From: Parablautia intestinalis
GTDB lineage: Bacteria > Bacillota > Clostridia > Lachnospirales > Lachnospiraceae
Reading direction: 5' to 3'
Assembly: GCA_003612395.1 (NCBI GenBank)
Contig: RAYQ01000004.1
Span: 124,001-188,000 of the forward strand
Length of the DNA: 64,000 bases
The first letter of the stretch is position 1. Each line of letters opens with the position of its first letter. Below are positions 16,800 to 24,965 of this stretch, piece by piece. The notes beneath the pieces were generated by a model, which worked only from the letters and a program-made list of their open reading frames with translations, was not told the DNA's origin and did not search any database. The translations under genes and the position numbers were made by a program.

Positions 16800-17348
16800 T
16801 TAAGCTCTTTTTATAAAGACATGCTTGTTTGTCTTATATTTTTTTTCTTTCACAATCTGATATCCCTGCCCGGTAAGGAAATCTAATTCTTTATCCTTTT
16901 CCGCCTCCAGTATGAGCAGCGTATTTTCTGTCACATAGGGCGCTGCGGCAAGCAGTTCAAACACCTTTTCCTCATCTCCTGCCTGATAAGGCGGATCTAT
17001 AAAAACAAAGTCCGCCTCTTTTTCATGTATCATGGGTATGGCAGTAAATACATCCTGTTTCAGAAGTGTAGCATTATTGGAAAACTTTGTAAAGGAAAGA
17101 TTTTCCTGTATACATGAAATTGCCTCCCTGTCATTTTCCACAAAGTAAGCATGGGAGGCTCCTCTGCTTAAAGCCTCAATGCCTATCCCTCCGCTTCCTG
17201 CAAACAAATCCACAAAAATGCACCCGGAAATATCCCACTGTATCATGTTAAACAGAGTTTCTTTAATCCGGTCTGTGGTAGGCCTTGTGCCTGGTCCCTG
17301 TGGGGTTTTAAGCTGTAAGCTTCTTGCTCTTCCGGCTATAACACGCAT
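16800..17348 (-). CDS. rsmD: 16S rRNA (guanine966-N2)-methyltransferase
   Basis: 182 residues. It methylates G966 in the 30S subunit with SAM. Motifs: MRVIAGRARSLQLKTP, RPTTDRIKETLFNMI, the SAM-binding DLFAGSGGIGIEALSRGA near residue 48, and the catalytic DPPY in FVFIDPPYQAGDEE near residue 119. A GGAGG precedes the ATG by 13 bases, slightly long. The partner coaD follows, as in most Firmicutes and proteobacteria. Confidence 0.95.
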   Translation of the reverse strand: MRVIAGRARSLQLKTPQGPGTRPTTDRIKETLFNMIQWDISGCIFVDLFAGSGGIGIEALSRGASHAYFVENDREAISCIQENLSFTKFSNNATLLKQDVFTAIPMIHEKEADFVFIDPPYQAGDEEKVFELLAAAPYVTENTLLILEAEKDKELDFLTGQGYQIVKEKKYKTNKHVFIKRA

Positions 17349-17392
17349 TTTTTATTTTTTTCCTCCAATAGTTGAAAACTTGAACACATGGT

Positions 17393-17424
17393 TTCCCATC
17401 TGCCGCCGCTTTATGGTCGCACAG
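17393..17424 (-). repeat. Family 3 hairpin repeat, diverged
   Basis: On minus: GCGACCATAAAGCGGCGGC then AGATGGGAAACC, between the parC stop and rsmD. The stem is degraded but the GGCAGATGGGA tail is retained. Confidence 0.5.
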
Positions 17425-17425
17425 G

Positions 17426-19663
17426 CTAAATCCTCACTCTGGTGCCTCTTCCGTCTCTTTTTGCTGTTTTTAATTTATTGAAATCCAGAGTTTTTTCTTT
17501 ATATAAAACACCCTCCGCCAAGCCAATTCCGGTATAATATACCTGTTCCACATAATCTTTTCCCGTAAGTTTCATACCACGGACTCCGATTGCATTTTTC
17601 TTCTTTTCCGGTATTTCCTCCACATCAAACTTAAGAAAATACCCTTCCGCACTTTGCAAAATGATCTGACTTTGACCGTTTAGGATGGTCACACTTACTA
17701 CTTCATCCTCTTCCATAAGCTTGGTTGCCGCCACTGTCCTTTTTGCCACATCGAACTCGCCGCCATCCACAATCTTCATCATGGCAAGCTTTGTCACAAA
17801 TATCATGCGGTAAAGATTAAGGCTTGTCTGGCTTGCTGCCGCCACTACAAACTCTTTTTCTCCGTTAAAATTACTGATATTGTCAATCGGCACTCCTTTG
17901 TCCCTGAATCTGCCATGGGGAATATCCGTTACCTTTATGGTATGAAGCTGGCCTGTGTTGGTAAAAATACATACCCTGCCCGTATTTTTACAGGAAAACG
18001 CATATTTATTTTCTGTGTCAGCCGCTTCCTTATTCCGCTCATAGGCAGCCTGATCAATTGTTTTGGCATAGCCAAACCGATCCATCAGGAAAACAACCTC
18101 CATCTCCTCCACTTTCTTTTCCACATAAACCGCTTCCGCAATATTTTCAATTTTGGTTTTTCTGGGAACCGCATACGATCGTTTAATCTGATCCAGCTCA
18201 TTTATGATGACCTGGGCCATGGAATCCCGCCTGTCTAAAATGTCCTCATAACGGTAAATGTTTGCCATTGTCTCCTCGTGCTCATGAATAAGCGCCTGAA
18301 GCTCTAAGCCGATTAATTTATAAAGGCGCATTTCAAGTATGGCATTTGCCTGTTTATCCGTAAACTGCAGCTGGGCCGCCATAACCTTTGATTCCCGCGA
18401 TCGGAACCGGATTCCGTCTGTTTTTCCTTCTACCAGGCAGGCTTTTGCCATACCTCTGTCCTTAGATCCCCGGAGAATTTCAATCACCAGATCAATCACA
18501 TTGCAGGCTTTGATCAACCCTTCCTGAATTTCTTTCCGTTCTCTTTCTCTGGCAAGAAGATTGGTATATTTTCTGGTGGCGGACTGAAACTGAAACTCCA
18601 CATTATGCCGGATAATCTGTTTAAGCCCCATAACTTCCGGTCTGCCGTCTGCTATGGCAAGCATATTTACACCGAAAGTATCCTCAAGCCGCGTTTTTTT
18701 GTAAAGCATATTGATAAAATTATCGACATCGGCATCTTTTTTCAGCTCAATAACAATACGAATTCCTTCTTTAGAGGACTGATTGGAGATATCAACGATA
18801 TCCTGGGTTTTTTTGGTCTCGGAAAGAGCTGCAACATCCATCAGAAACTTGGAAATATTTGCACCAATCATGGGGTAAGGGATTTCGCTTATCACCACAT
18901 TAATTCTTCCGGCCTTCCCTTTTTCAATGTCAACCTTTCCGCGGACCTTGATTTTTCCGGAGCCGGTCTTATAGATTTCCAAAAGCTCATCTTTATTGGT
19001 CACAATGCCGCCTGTGGGAAAATCCGGTCCCTTTACATAGTGCATCAGGCTTTCCGTGGTAATGTTCTCATCCAGCATATAAGCCTTTACCGCCTCCGCT
19101 ACCTCTCCTAAATTGTGGGGCGGAATACTGGTTGCCATGCCTACTGCAATCCCTTCAGAGCCGTTTACAAGCAAATTGGGAAATTTTACGGGCAGGACCG
19201 CAGGCTCCTTTTCTGTCTCATCGAAATTGGGAATAAAGTCCACCACATCTTTATCCAAATCCGCCAAAAAAGCCTCCTGAGTAATCCGCTCAAGCCGCGC
19301 CTCCGTATAACGCATGGCCGCCGCCCCATCTCCTTCGATATTCCCGAAATTTCCGTGGCCGTCTATCAGCGGAAGTCCTTTTTTAAACTCCTGGGTCATA
19401 ACCACCAGTGCTTCATAAATCGAGCTGTCTCCGTGGGGATGATATTTACCCATAGTATCTCCCACGATACGGGCACTTTTCCTGTAAGGCCTGTCATATC
19501 TGATCCCCAGCTCATGCATGTCATACAGGACTCTGCGCTGCACCGGCTTAAGTCCGTCTCTTGCATCCGGCAGAGCCCTGGCAATGATAACACTCATGGC
19601 ATAATCAATATAAGACTTCTGCATCACTTCAGAATACTCGGTCTTTATAATCTTTTCTTCCAT
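17426..19663 (-). CDS. parC: Type IIA topoisomerase A subunit (topoisomerase IV-like, ParC)
   Basis: 745 residues. The breakage-reunion subunit: ARALPDARDGLKPVQRR near residue 30, quinolone-resistance region GKYHPHGDSSIYEALV near residue 71 (Ser and Glu at the two resistance positions, i.e. the sensitive state), and the active Tyr in AAMRYTEARLE near residue 118. The C-terminal beta-pinwheel is present but I see no QRRGGKG GyrA-box, which favours a decatenase-type enzyme over gyrase. It starts 25 bases after parE, same strand. The name ParC rather than a second GyrA is inferred. Confidence 0.9.
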   Translation of the reverse strand: MEEKIIKTEYSEVMQKSYIDYAMSVIIARALPDARDGLKPVQRRVLYDMHELGIRYDRPYRKSARIVGDTMGKYHPHGDSSIYEALVVMTQEFKKGLPLIDGHGNFGNIEGDGAAAMRYTEARLERITQEAFLADLDKDVVDFIPNFDETEKEPAVLPVKFPNLLVNGSEGIAVGMATSIPPHNLGEVAEAVKAYMLDENITTESLMHYVKGPDFPTGGIVTNKDELLEIYKTGSGKIKVRGKVDIEKGKAGRINVVISEIPYPMIGANISKFLMDVAALSETKKTQDIVDISNQSSKEGIRIVIELKKDADVDNFINMLYKKTRLEDTFGVNMLAIADGRPEVMGLKQIIRHNVEFQFQSATRKYTNLLARERERKEIQEGLIKACNVIDLVIEILRGSKDRGMAKACLVEGKTDGIRFRSRESKVMAAQLQFTDKQANAILEMRLYKLIGLELQALIHEHEETMANIYRYEDILDRRDSMAQVIINELDQIKRSYAVPRKTKIENIAEAVYVEKKVEEMEVVFLMDRFGYAKTIDQAAYERNKEAADTENKYAFSCKNTGRVCIFTNTGQLHTIKVTDIPHGRFRDKGVPIDNISNFNGEKEFVVAAASQTSLNLYRMIFVTKLAMMKIVDGGEFDVAKRTVAATKLMEEDEVVSVTILNGQSQIILQSAEGYFLKFDVEEIPEKKKNAIGVRGMKLTGKDYVEQVYYTGIGLAEGVLYKEKTLDFNKLKTAKRDGRGTRVRI

Positions 19664-19687
19664 ATCTATAACCTCACCTGATATCCA

Positions 19688-21607
19688 TCAGACATCTAAT
19701 TCTGCATCGGTAGCATGTTCATATATGAATGCCTTTCTGGGCGGTACATCCGATCCCATAAGCATTTCCGTCACATCAGACGCCATGCGGGCATCTTCTA
19801 TTTCCACCAGCTTTAAAATTCTGGTCTCCGGATTTAAGGTGGTTTCCCACAGCTGGACGGCATCCATCTCCCCAAGACCTTTGTACCTTTGCAGGGTAAA
19901 GGGGCCTTTGTGACGCTTTCGATACCGCTCTAACGCCTTATCATCATAAAGATACTCTTCCTTCCCCTTTGAAGGCATAGCTTTATAAAGAGGCGGCATG
20001 GCAATATATACATGTCCCTCATAAATCAGCTCCGGCATAAAGCGGTAAAATAAAGTGAGCAGCAAAGTGGAAATATGGGCGCCGTCCACATCCGCATCGG
20101 CCATAATAATAATTTTATTATAACGCAGCTTTGAGATGTCAAAATCATTGCCGTAACCTTCCGAAAATCCACAGCCAAAAGCATTGATCATGGTTTTGAT
20201 TTCTGCATTTGCAAGCACCTTATCAATACTTGCTTTTTCTACATTCAGAATTTTCCCACGGATAGGCAATATGGCCTGAAAGGCGCGGTTTCTTGCACTC
20301 TTGGCGCTCCCCCCTGCCGAATCCCCTTCCACAATAAATATTTCGCATTTAGACGCGTCTTTTGACTCGCAATTGGCCAGTTTTCCGTTAGAATCAAAGG
20401 AAAATTTCTGTTTGGTCAGCATATTGGTTTTGGCCTTTTCCTCTGTTTTCCGGATCTTTGCCGCTTTTTCCGCACAGCCTATGATGCTTTTGAGAGTTTC
20501 CAGATTCCTGTCGAAATAGCGCACCAGCTCATCGCCTGTAACCTTGGAGACGACCTTGGACGCATCCTGATTGTCCAGCTTGGTTTTGGTCTGTCCCTCA
20601 AACCTTGGATCCGGATGCTTGATTGAGATCACCGCTGTCATACCGTTACGCACATCAGCTCCGGTAAAGTTAGCATCCTTTTCCTTTAAAATGTTTAATT
20701 CTCTGGCGTAAGTATTGATAATATTGGTAAAAGAAGACTTAAATCCGGTTAAGTGGGTACCACCCTCCGAATTGTAGATGTTGTTGCAAAATCCCAGTAC
20801 ATTTTCATGAAATTCATTGATATACTGAAAAGCTCCCTCCACAGAAATGCCTTCATTTTCCCCTTTAAAATAAATCACATCGCAGACCGTTTCCGTGGAC
20901 TTATTCATGTCCCTGATAAAACCGATAATACCATCAGGCTCATGGTATGTAACCTGCTCTGCTTCTTCTTTTCGTTTATCCTCAAAAATAATGGTAAGTG
21001 CAGGATTTAAGTAAGCAGTCTCATGCATCCTGCTTTTAATTTCATCCTCTTTAAACCGGGTTTTGTCAAAAATAGTATCATCCGGAAGAAAATTGATTTT
21101 GGTTCCGGTACCCCTGGCTTTTCCAACTACCGGCAAAAGACCATCCTTTAGCTCTACCATGGGATTACCACGCTCATACCTGTCCTCGTAGACGAACCCG
21201 CCATTTTTTACCTGTACGGTCAAATAGGTGGAAAGGGCGTTTACAACAGAGGAGCCGACCCCATGCAGACCACCGCTGGTTTTGTAAGCGGAATCATCAA
21301 ATTTGCCTCCTGCATGTAAAGTGGTAAAAACAAGTCTCTCCGCACTGACTCCTTTTTCATGCATTCCCACAGGTATGCCGCGTCCGTTGTCCTGTATGGT
21401 TGCAGAACCGTCTGCCTCTAAAGTCACACATATGGTATCACAGTATCCTGCCAGATGTTCATCCACCGCATTATCCACTATCTCATAGATAAGATGATTC
21501 AATCCTCTGGTTGAGACACTGCCGATATACATTCCAGGCCTTCTTCTGACTGCCTCAAGCCCCTCCAGCACAGTTATGCTGGATGCATCATAAACTGCTT
21601 TTGCCAT
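19688..21607 (-). CDS. parE: Type IIA topoisomerase B subunit (topoisomerase IV-like, ParE)
   Basis: 639 residues, ATPase subunit that drives strand passage with the product of the next gene. Bergerat-fold motifs: EIVDNAVDEHLAG near residue 42, DNGRGIP near residue 72, TSGGLHGVGSSVVNALS near residue 110. TOPRIM domain: IVEGDSAGGSAKSA near residue 421 and MADADVDGAHI near residue 497, then PPLYKA and QRYKGLGEMDA. GGAGGT from a family 2 repeat precedes the ATG. Adjacent to parC, 24-base gap. Confidence 0.93.
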   Translation of the reverse strand: MAKAVYDASSITVLEGLEAVRRRPGMYIGSVSTRGLNHLIYEIVDNAVDEHLAGYCDTICVTLEADGSATIQDNGRGIPVGMHEKGVSAERLVFTTLHAGGKFDDSAYKTSGGLHGVGSSVVNALSTYLTVQVKNGGFVYEDRYERGNPMVELKDGLLPVVGKARGTGTKINFLPDDTIFDKTRFKEDEIKSRMHETAYLNPALTIIFEDKRKEEAEQVTYHEPDGIIGFIRDMNKSTETVCDVIYFKGENEGISVEGAFQYINEFHENVLGFCNNIYNSEGGTHLTGFKSSFTNIINTYARELNILKEKDANFTGADVRNGMTAVISIKHPDPRFEGQTKTKLDNQDASKVVSKVTGDELVRYFDRNLETLKSIIGCAEKAAKIRKTEEKAKTNMLTKQKFSFDSNGKLANCESKDASKCEIFIVEGDSAGGSAKSARNRAFQAILPIRGKILNVEKASIDKVLANAEIKTMINAFGCGFSEGYGNDFDISKLRYNKIIIMADADVDGAHISTLLLTLFYRFMPELIYEGHVYIAMPPLYKAMPSKGKEEYLYDDKALERYRKRHKGPFTLQRYKGLGEMDAVQLWETTLNPETRILKLVEIEDARMASDVTEMLMGSDVPPRKAFIYEHATDAELDV

Positions 21608-21610
21608 TTA

Positions 21611-21668
21611 CAACTAACCTCCATGTTACAAATCCTAAAAAACACCCTCAAATTTGTGCGTTAAGCAC
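21611..21668 (-). repeat. Family 2 leader repeat before parE
   Basis: On minus: GTGCTTAACGCACAAATTTG, GAGGGTGTTTTTT, then AACATGGAGGTTAGTTGTAA directly followed by the parE ATG. The GGAGGT is the ribosome site. It has extra bases in the middle compared with other copies. Confidence 0.6.
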
Positions 21669-21677
21669 AATCCAATT

Positions 21678-21774
21678 GAAGAATGCCTGTCAAGGCATTC
21701 TTCTTACATGAAGATGGTTTGCCTGCAAACCTTAAAATTTCTTAGTTCGCGTCTTTTGCGGGCTTAGAAATTTT
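21678..21774. other. Three consecutive hairpins between degV and parE
   Basis: Hairpin A 21678-21703 (GAAGAATGCC/GGCATTCTTC), hairpin B 21716-21731 (GGTTTGC/GCAAACC), hairpin C 21734-21774 (AAAATTTCT/AGAAATTTT with an inner paired AGTTCGC/GCGGGCT on plus). None is followed by a long T-run on minus. They may weaken read-through from degV into parE or protect mRNA ends. Confidence 0.6.
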
Positions 21775-21776
21775 CT

Positions 21777-22655
21777 TCACGTTATTTTCTTGCAGCACGC
21801 AATTGCCAGTGACCCCGGTCCGATATGGCAGGCTACGCTCAAAGATAAAGGAGATATGACAATATCGAAACCGGAAAATTCCTTTAATAATTCCTCCTTA
21901 AGCTGGTTTGCTGCCTCTTCATTCTTTGTATGGGCAATTTCCAGCCAGATATTATCCGCTTTAGCTCCACCAAAACGGTTCTCCATATCCGCTCTTATGG
22001 CATTTATCATAATGGATTTCCCCTGATTTGATGTTCTTGCTTTTGCAAATGCATCCAGCTTTTCCCCCTGGATCTGCAGCACCGGTTTTAATCTCAGCAT
22101 GGTTCCAATGGCCGCGGCGGCAGGTGTAATTCTTCCGCCCTTTTTCAGATAATACAAAGTATCCAGCATAATATAAATACTGGAATTAAATTTATCTTTT
22201 TCAAGAAAATCCTTCACTTCAGCCGCGTTCATTCCGCGTCCGGCAAGCAGCATTGCATCCAAAACGGACTGCCTCTGGGTGACAGAAATCCTCTGGTTAT
22301 TTACCACCTGTACCTTTCCGTCAAATTCCTCTGAGAGCATAAGGGCGCTCTGGCAGGAACCTGACAATCCGCTGCTCATGGGAATATATACAATTTCATC
22401 ATATTCCTTTAAAATATCCTTCCAAAACTCCATTACCGACTCAGGAGAGGGCTGGCTGGTTACCACATTAGCGCCGCCTTTTAATTTTTCATAAAATTCT
22501 TCCTGTGAAAGAGTAATATCCTCAAAGAAAGTCTCCTCATTAATCATAAAGGGCATTGGAAGCACCGAAATGCCAAGCTCCTTAGCCTCCATCTGGGTAA
22601 TGCCACTGTTTGAATCTGTAGCTACTGCAACTCTGGTACTCAATCTGTCCACCAA
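21777..22655 (-). CDS. DegV-family fatty-acid-binding protein (FakB-like)
   Basis: 292 residues. DegV/FakB proteins hold a fatty acid so that the kinase FakA can phosphorylate it. Motifs: VAVATDSNSGIT at the N-terminus, TSQPSP near residue 65, IPMSSGLSGSCQSA near residue 92 (carboxylate/phosphate contacts), and DTLYYLKKGGRITPAAA near residue 160. The start is TTG at 22655 or GTG three bases on; AAGGA lies upstream. A FakA-type kinase gene is 2.3 kb away on the same strand, beyond recG, so a working fatty-acid kinase pair is likely. Confidence 0.9.
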   Translation of the reverse strand: MVDRLSTRVAVATDSNSGITQMEAKELGISVLPMPFMINEETFFEDITLSQEEFYEKLKGGANVVTSQPSPESVMEFWKDILKEYDEIVYIPMSSGLSGSCQSALMLSEEFDGKVQVVNNQRISVTQRQSVLDAMLLAGRGMNAAEVKDFLEKDKFNSSIYIMLDTLYYLKKGGRITPAAAAIGTMLRLKPVLQIQGEKLDAFAKARTSNQGKSIMINAIRADMENRFGGAKADNIWLEIAHTKNEEAANQLKEELLKEFSGFDIVISPLSLSVACHIGPGSLAIACCKKIT

Positions 22656-22734
22656 TCCTTCCTTATCATTTTGAATTACGCATATTATAAAACGTTAAAA
22701 AATTTATTTTAAAAAACACAAATATATCATACTT

Positions 22735-24792
22735 TCAGATTGATCTAAAGTCAATATAATTTCCGGCATTTTCATTCAAATACCGCCTGAGCGGTCCATA
22801 CTTTTCCGTCTCCAGACGCCCCTGCGTAAGCAGATGCTCTACAGTTATGCTGATTTTGGGAATCAGCTCCGCATCCTGGTAGATATCCGCTATCCGAAAT
22901 TCCATAGCGCCGCTTTGGCGGATTCCAAACAAATCGCCGGGCCCTCTTAACTTTAAATCCTCCCGGGCAATATAAAAGCCATCGTTGGACCTGTTTAGGA
23001 TTTTCAGCCTTTCCATGGATTCTTCCTTGTCAGTACCGCTTATAAAAATACAGTAAGACTGGTCTTTCCCCCTGCCGATGCGTCCCCTCAGCTGGTGAAG
23101 CTGGGCAAGTCCAAAACGTTCTGCATTTTCAATCATCATCACTGTGGCATTGGGCACATTGATTCCCACTTCGATAACAGTGGTGGATACAAGCACATGA
23201 ACGTAGCCGGCCCCAAAAGCTTCCATAACCCGTTTTTTATCCCCCGGTCTCATCTTTCCGTGAAGAATTTCCACGCAGATATCCGCAGGCAGCCTGTTTT
23301 TCAGTTTCTCACCGTAATCCACTACATTTTCAAGGCCGTCCTCCCCTTCCTCTCCGGCTCCGACCATGGGGCAAATCACATATACCTGCTTTCCCATACG
23401 TACCTGCTTTGTAATAAATTCGTAAGCTTTTTCACGGTAAGATGTGCCTACCACACAGTTTTTCACAGGGACACGGTTTGCCGGAAGTTCATCCACTACT
23501 GATAAATGCATATCTCCATACAAAATAATGGCTAAAGTCCTTGGAATCGGTGTTGCACTCATGACAAGCACATGGGCTTTTCCTCCCTTTTCGCTCAAAA
23601 TCTCCCTCTGTCTTACCCCAAAACGGTGCTGTTCATCTGTAATGACCAGTGCCAGCTTTTGATAAACTACTTTTTCCTGAATCAGCGCATGAGTGCCTAT
23701 AATAACATTTACTTCCCCTTCTTCTATCTGCTTATAGATTTTCCGCTTTGCCGCTGCCCCCACAGATCCGGTAAGCAGTGCCGGTTTAAAGGGAAGTCCG
23801 TATTTTTCTGTCATACTGCAAAGCTGTTCAAAATGCTGGGAAGCAAGCAGCTCCGTAGGGGCCATGAGCGCTCCCTGACAGCCATTGCTTACCGTAAGCA
23901 AAAGGCATAAAAATGCAAGAATCGTTTTACCGCTGCCTACGTCTCCCTGCACCAGCCGGTTCATACATCTGCCGTTTACAAGATCTGCCTTAAGTTCCTC
24001 CCACACCCGCTTTTGCGCCCCGGTAAGCTTATAGGGAAGCATCTCTAAAAGGCGTCCTGTCCATGCAGTCTCCATCATTGGATAATCAGTAGCAAGCTCT
24101 TCGTTGTATTCTTTCATTTTCCGGACAGCCAGAAGGAACAGAAAGAATTCATCAAAAACCAGCCGTTTTCTTGCCGCCAAAAGGCTGTCATAATCCTTTG
24201 GAAAATGTATCTGCCAAACTGCCTGCGCTATTCCTGTAAGAGCATATTCCTCTCTGATTTCCTCTGGTAAATATTCTTCTTCCTCAAAGGAGTTTAATGC
24301 CTGCTCCACTGCCCTGGCAACGGTTCTGTCTGTAAGACCGGCCGTAAGGCTGTAGCAGGGCTGCAGGCGTCCCATTCTCTCCTCATATTCCTTCCATGTA
24401 AAGAGCTTTGGCTGGTCCATATGATATTGACCCTGCCCTGCTTTTAACTTTCCCCGAAACAAATAAGAGCTTCCCGCTGTCAGCTTATTTTTCAGATAAG
24501 GCATGTTAAAAAAGGTAAGCGAAACATTATCCGTTCCATCACTCCCCACCCCTGTGCCAATGGTCAGATTCCGCACTTTCTTCCATTTAAAAGCGGCAGG
24601 AAGAAAAAGCTCTACAGTAGCCACATCCTCCCCAATTCCTTCTGCTATTTTAACAGGCGGTTTAAAAGCCTGGTAACTCCTTGGATAATGACGAAGCAAA
24701 TCTTCCGTAGTGTATATCCCCAGGCGGTTAAAAAGCTTTGCTGTTTTTTCACCAATTCCTTTCAGCTTTATAATGTCTTGCGAATATTTCAT
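22735..24792 (-). CDS. recG: ATP-dependent DNA helicase RecG
   Basis: 685 residues. It remodels stalled forks and branched DNA. Order of domains: wedge/OB-fold (residues ~60-160, YLFRGKLKAGQGQYHM), helicase 1 with Walker A QGDVGSGKT near residue 283 and Walker B DEQHRFG near residue 383, helicase 2 with TTVIEVGINVPNATVM and QLRGRIGRG near residue 585. The ATG at 24792 was picked since GGAGA precedes it by about eight bases; a frame to 24822 runs into repeats. Its usual clostridial neighbours degV and fakA flank it. Confidence 0.96.
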   Translation of the reverse strand: MKYSQDIIKLKGIGEKTAKLFNRLGIYTTEDLLRHYPRSYQAFKPPVKIAEGIGEDVATVELFLPAAFKWKKVRNLTIGTGVGSDGTDNVSLTFFNMPYLKNKLTAGSSYLFRGKLKAGQGQYHMDQPKLFTWKEYEERMGRLQPCYSLTAGLTDRTVARAVEQALNSFEEEEYLPEEIREEYALTGIAQAVWQIHFPKDYDSLLAARKRLVFDEFFLFLLAVRKMKEYNEELATDYPMMETAWTGRLLEMLPYKLTGAQKRVWEELKADLVNGRCMNRLVQGDVGSGKTILAFLCLLLTVSNGCQGALMAPTELLASQHFEQLCSMTEKYGLPFKPALLTGSVGAAAKRKIYKQIEEGEVNVIIGTHALIQEKVVYQKLALVITDEQHRFGVRQREILSEKGGKAHVLVMSATPIPRTLAIILYGDMHLSVVDELPANRVPVKNCVVGTSYREKAYEFITKQVRMGKQVYVICPMVGAGEEGEDGLENVVDYGEKLKNRLPADICVEILHGKMRPGDKKRVMEAFGAGYVHVLVSTTVIEVGINVPNATVMMIENAERFGLAQLHQLRGRIGRGKDQSYCIFISGTDKEESMERLKILNRSNDGFYIAREDLKLRGPGDLFGIRQSGAMEFRIADIYQDAELIPKISITVEHLLTQGRLETEKYGPLRRYLNENAGNYIDFRSI

Positions 24793-24824
24793 CTGAAATT
24801 CTCCGTAATGCCAGCTTATCATAA

Positions 24825-24898
24825 CAAACGCCGATACGCTGTGCGAATCGGCTTATTGTAGCAAACGCTGACGCGCTTTGCGAGTCAGCTTATTGTAA
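24825..24898 (+). repeat. Family 1 pair in tandem
   Basis: Units 24825-24861 and 24862-24898. First stem GCCGAT/ATCGGC with CGCTGTGCG centre; second CTGAC/GTCAG with GCGCTTTGC centre. The two units differ in matched arm positions, so pairing is preserved. Confidence 0.9.
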
Positions 24899-24925
24899 AA
24901 AAGGACGGGGTTCTCCGTCCTTTTT
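24897..24925 (-). terminator. Rho-independent terminator after the FakA-like gene
   Basis: On minus: AAAAAGGACGG, AGAACC, CCGTCCTTTTTT. Ten-base stem ending in a T-run. It separates the FakA gene from recG. Confidence 0.85.
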
Positions 24926-24965
24926 ATAAGAGTGTGTTTGAATAAAGCAGCCACTCTTAATACCG

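Noticed and set aside
17426-21607. gyrA/gyrB instead of parC/parE
   Set aside because: No GyrA-box in the A subunit, and the pair is not near dnaA/recF. Not fully excluded, since clostridial naming is uncertain.
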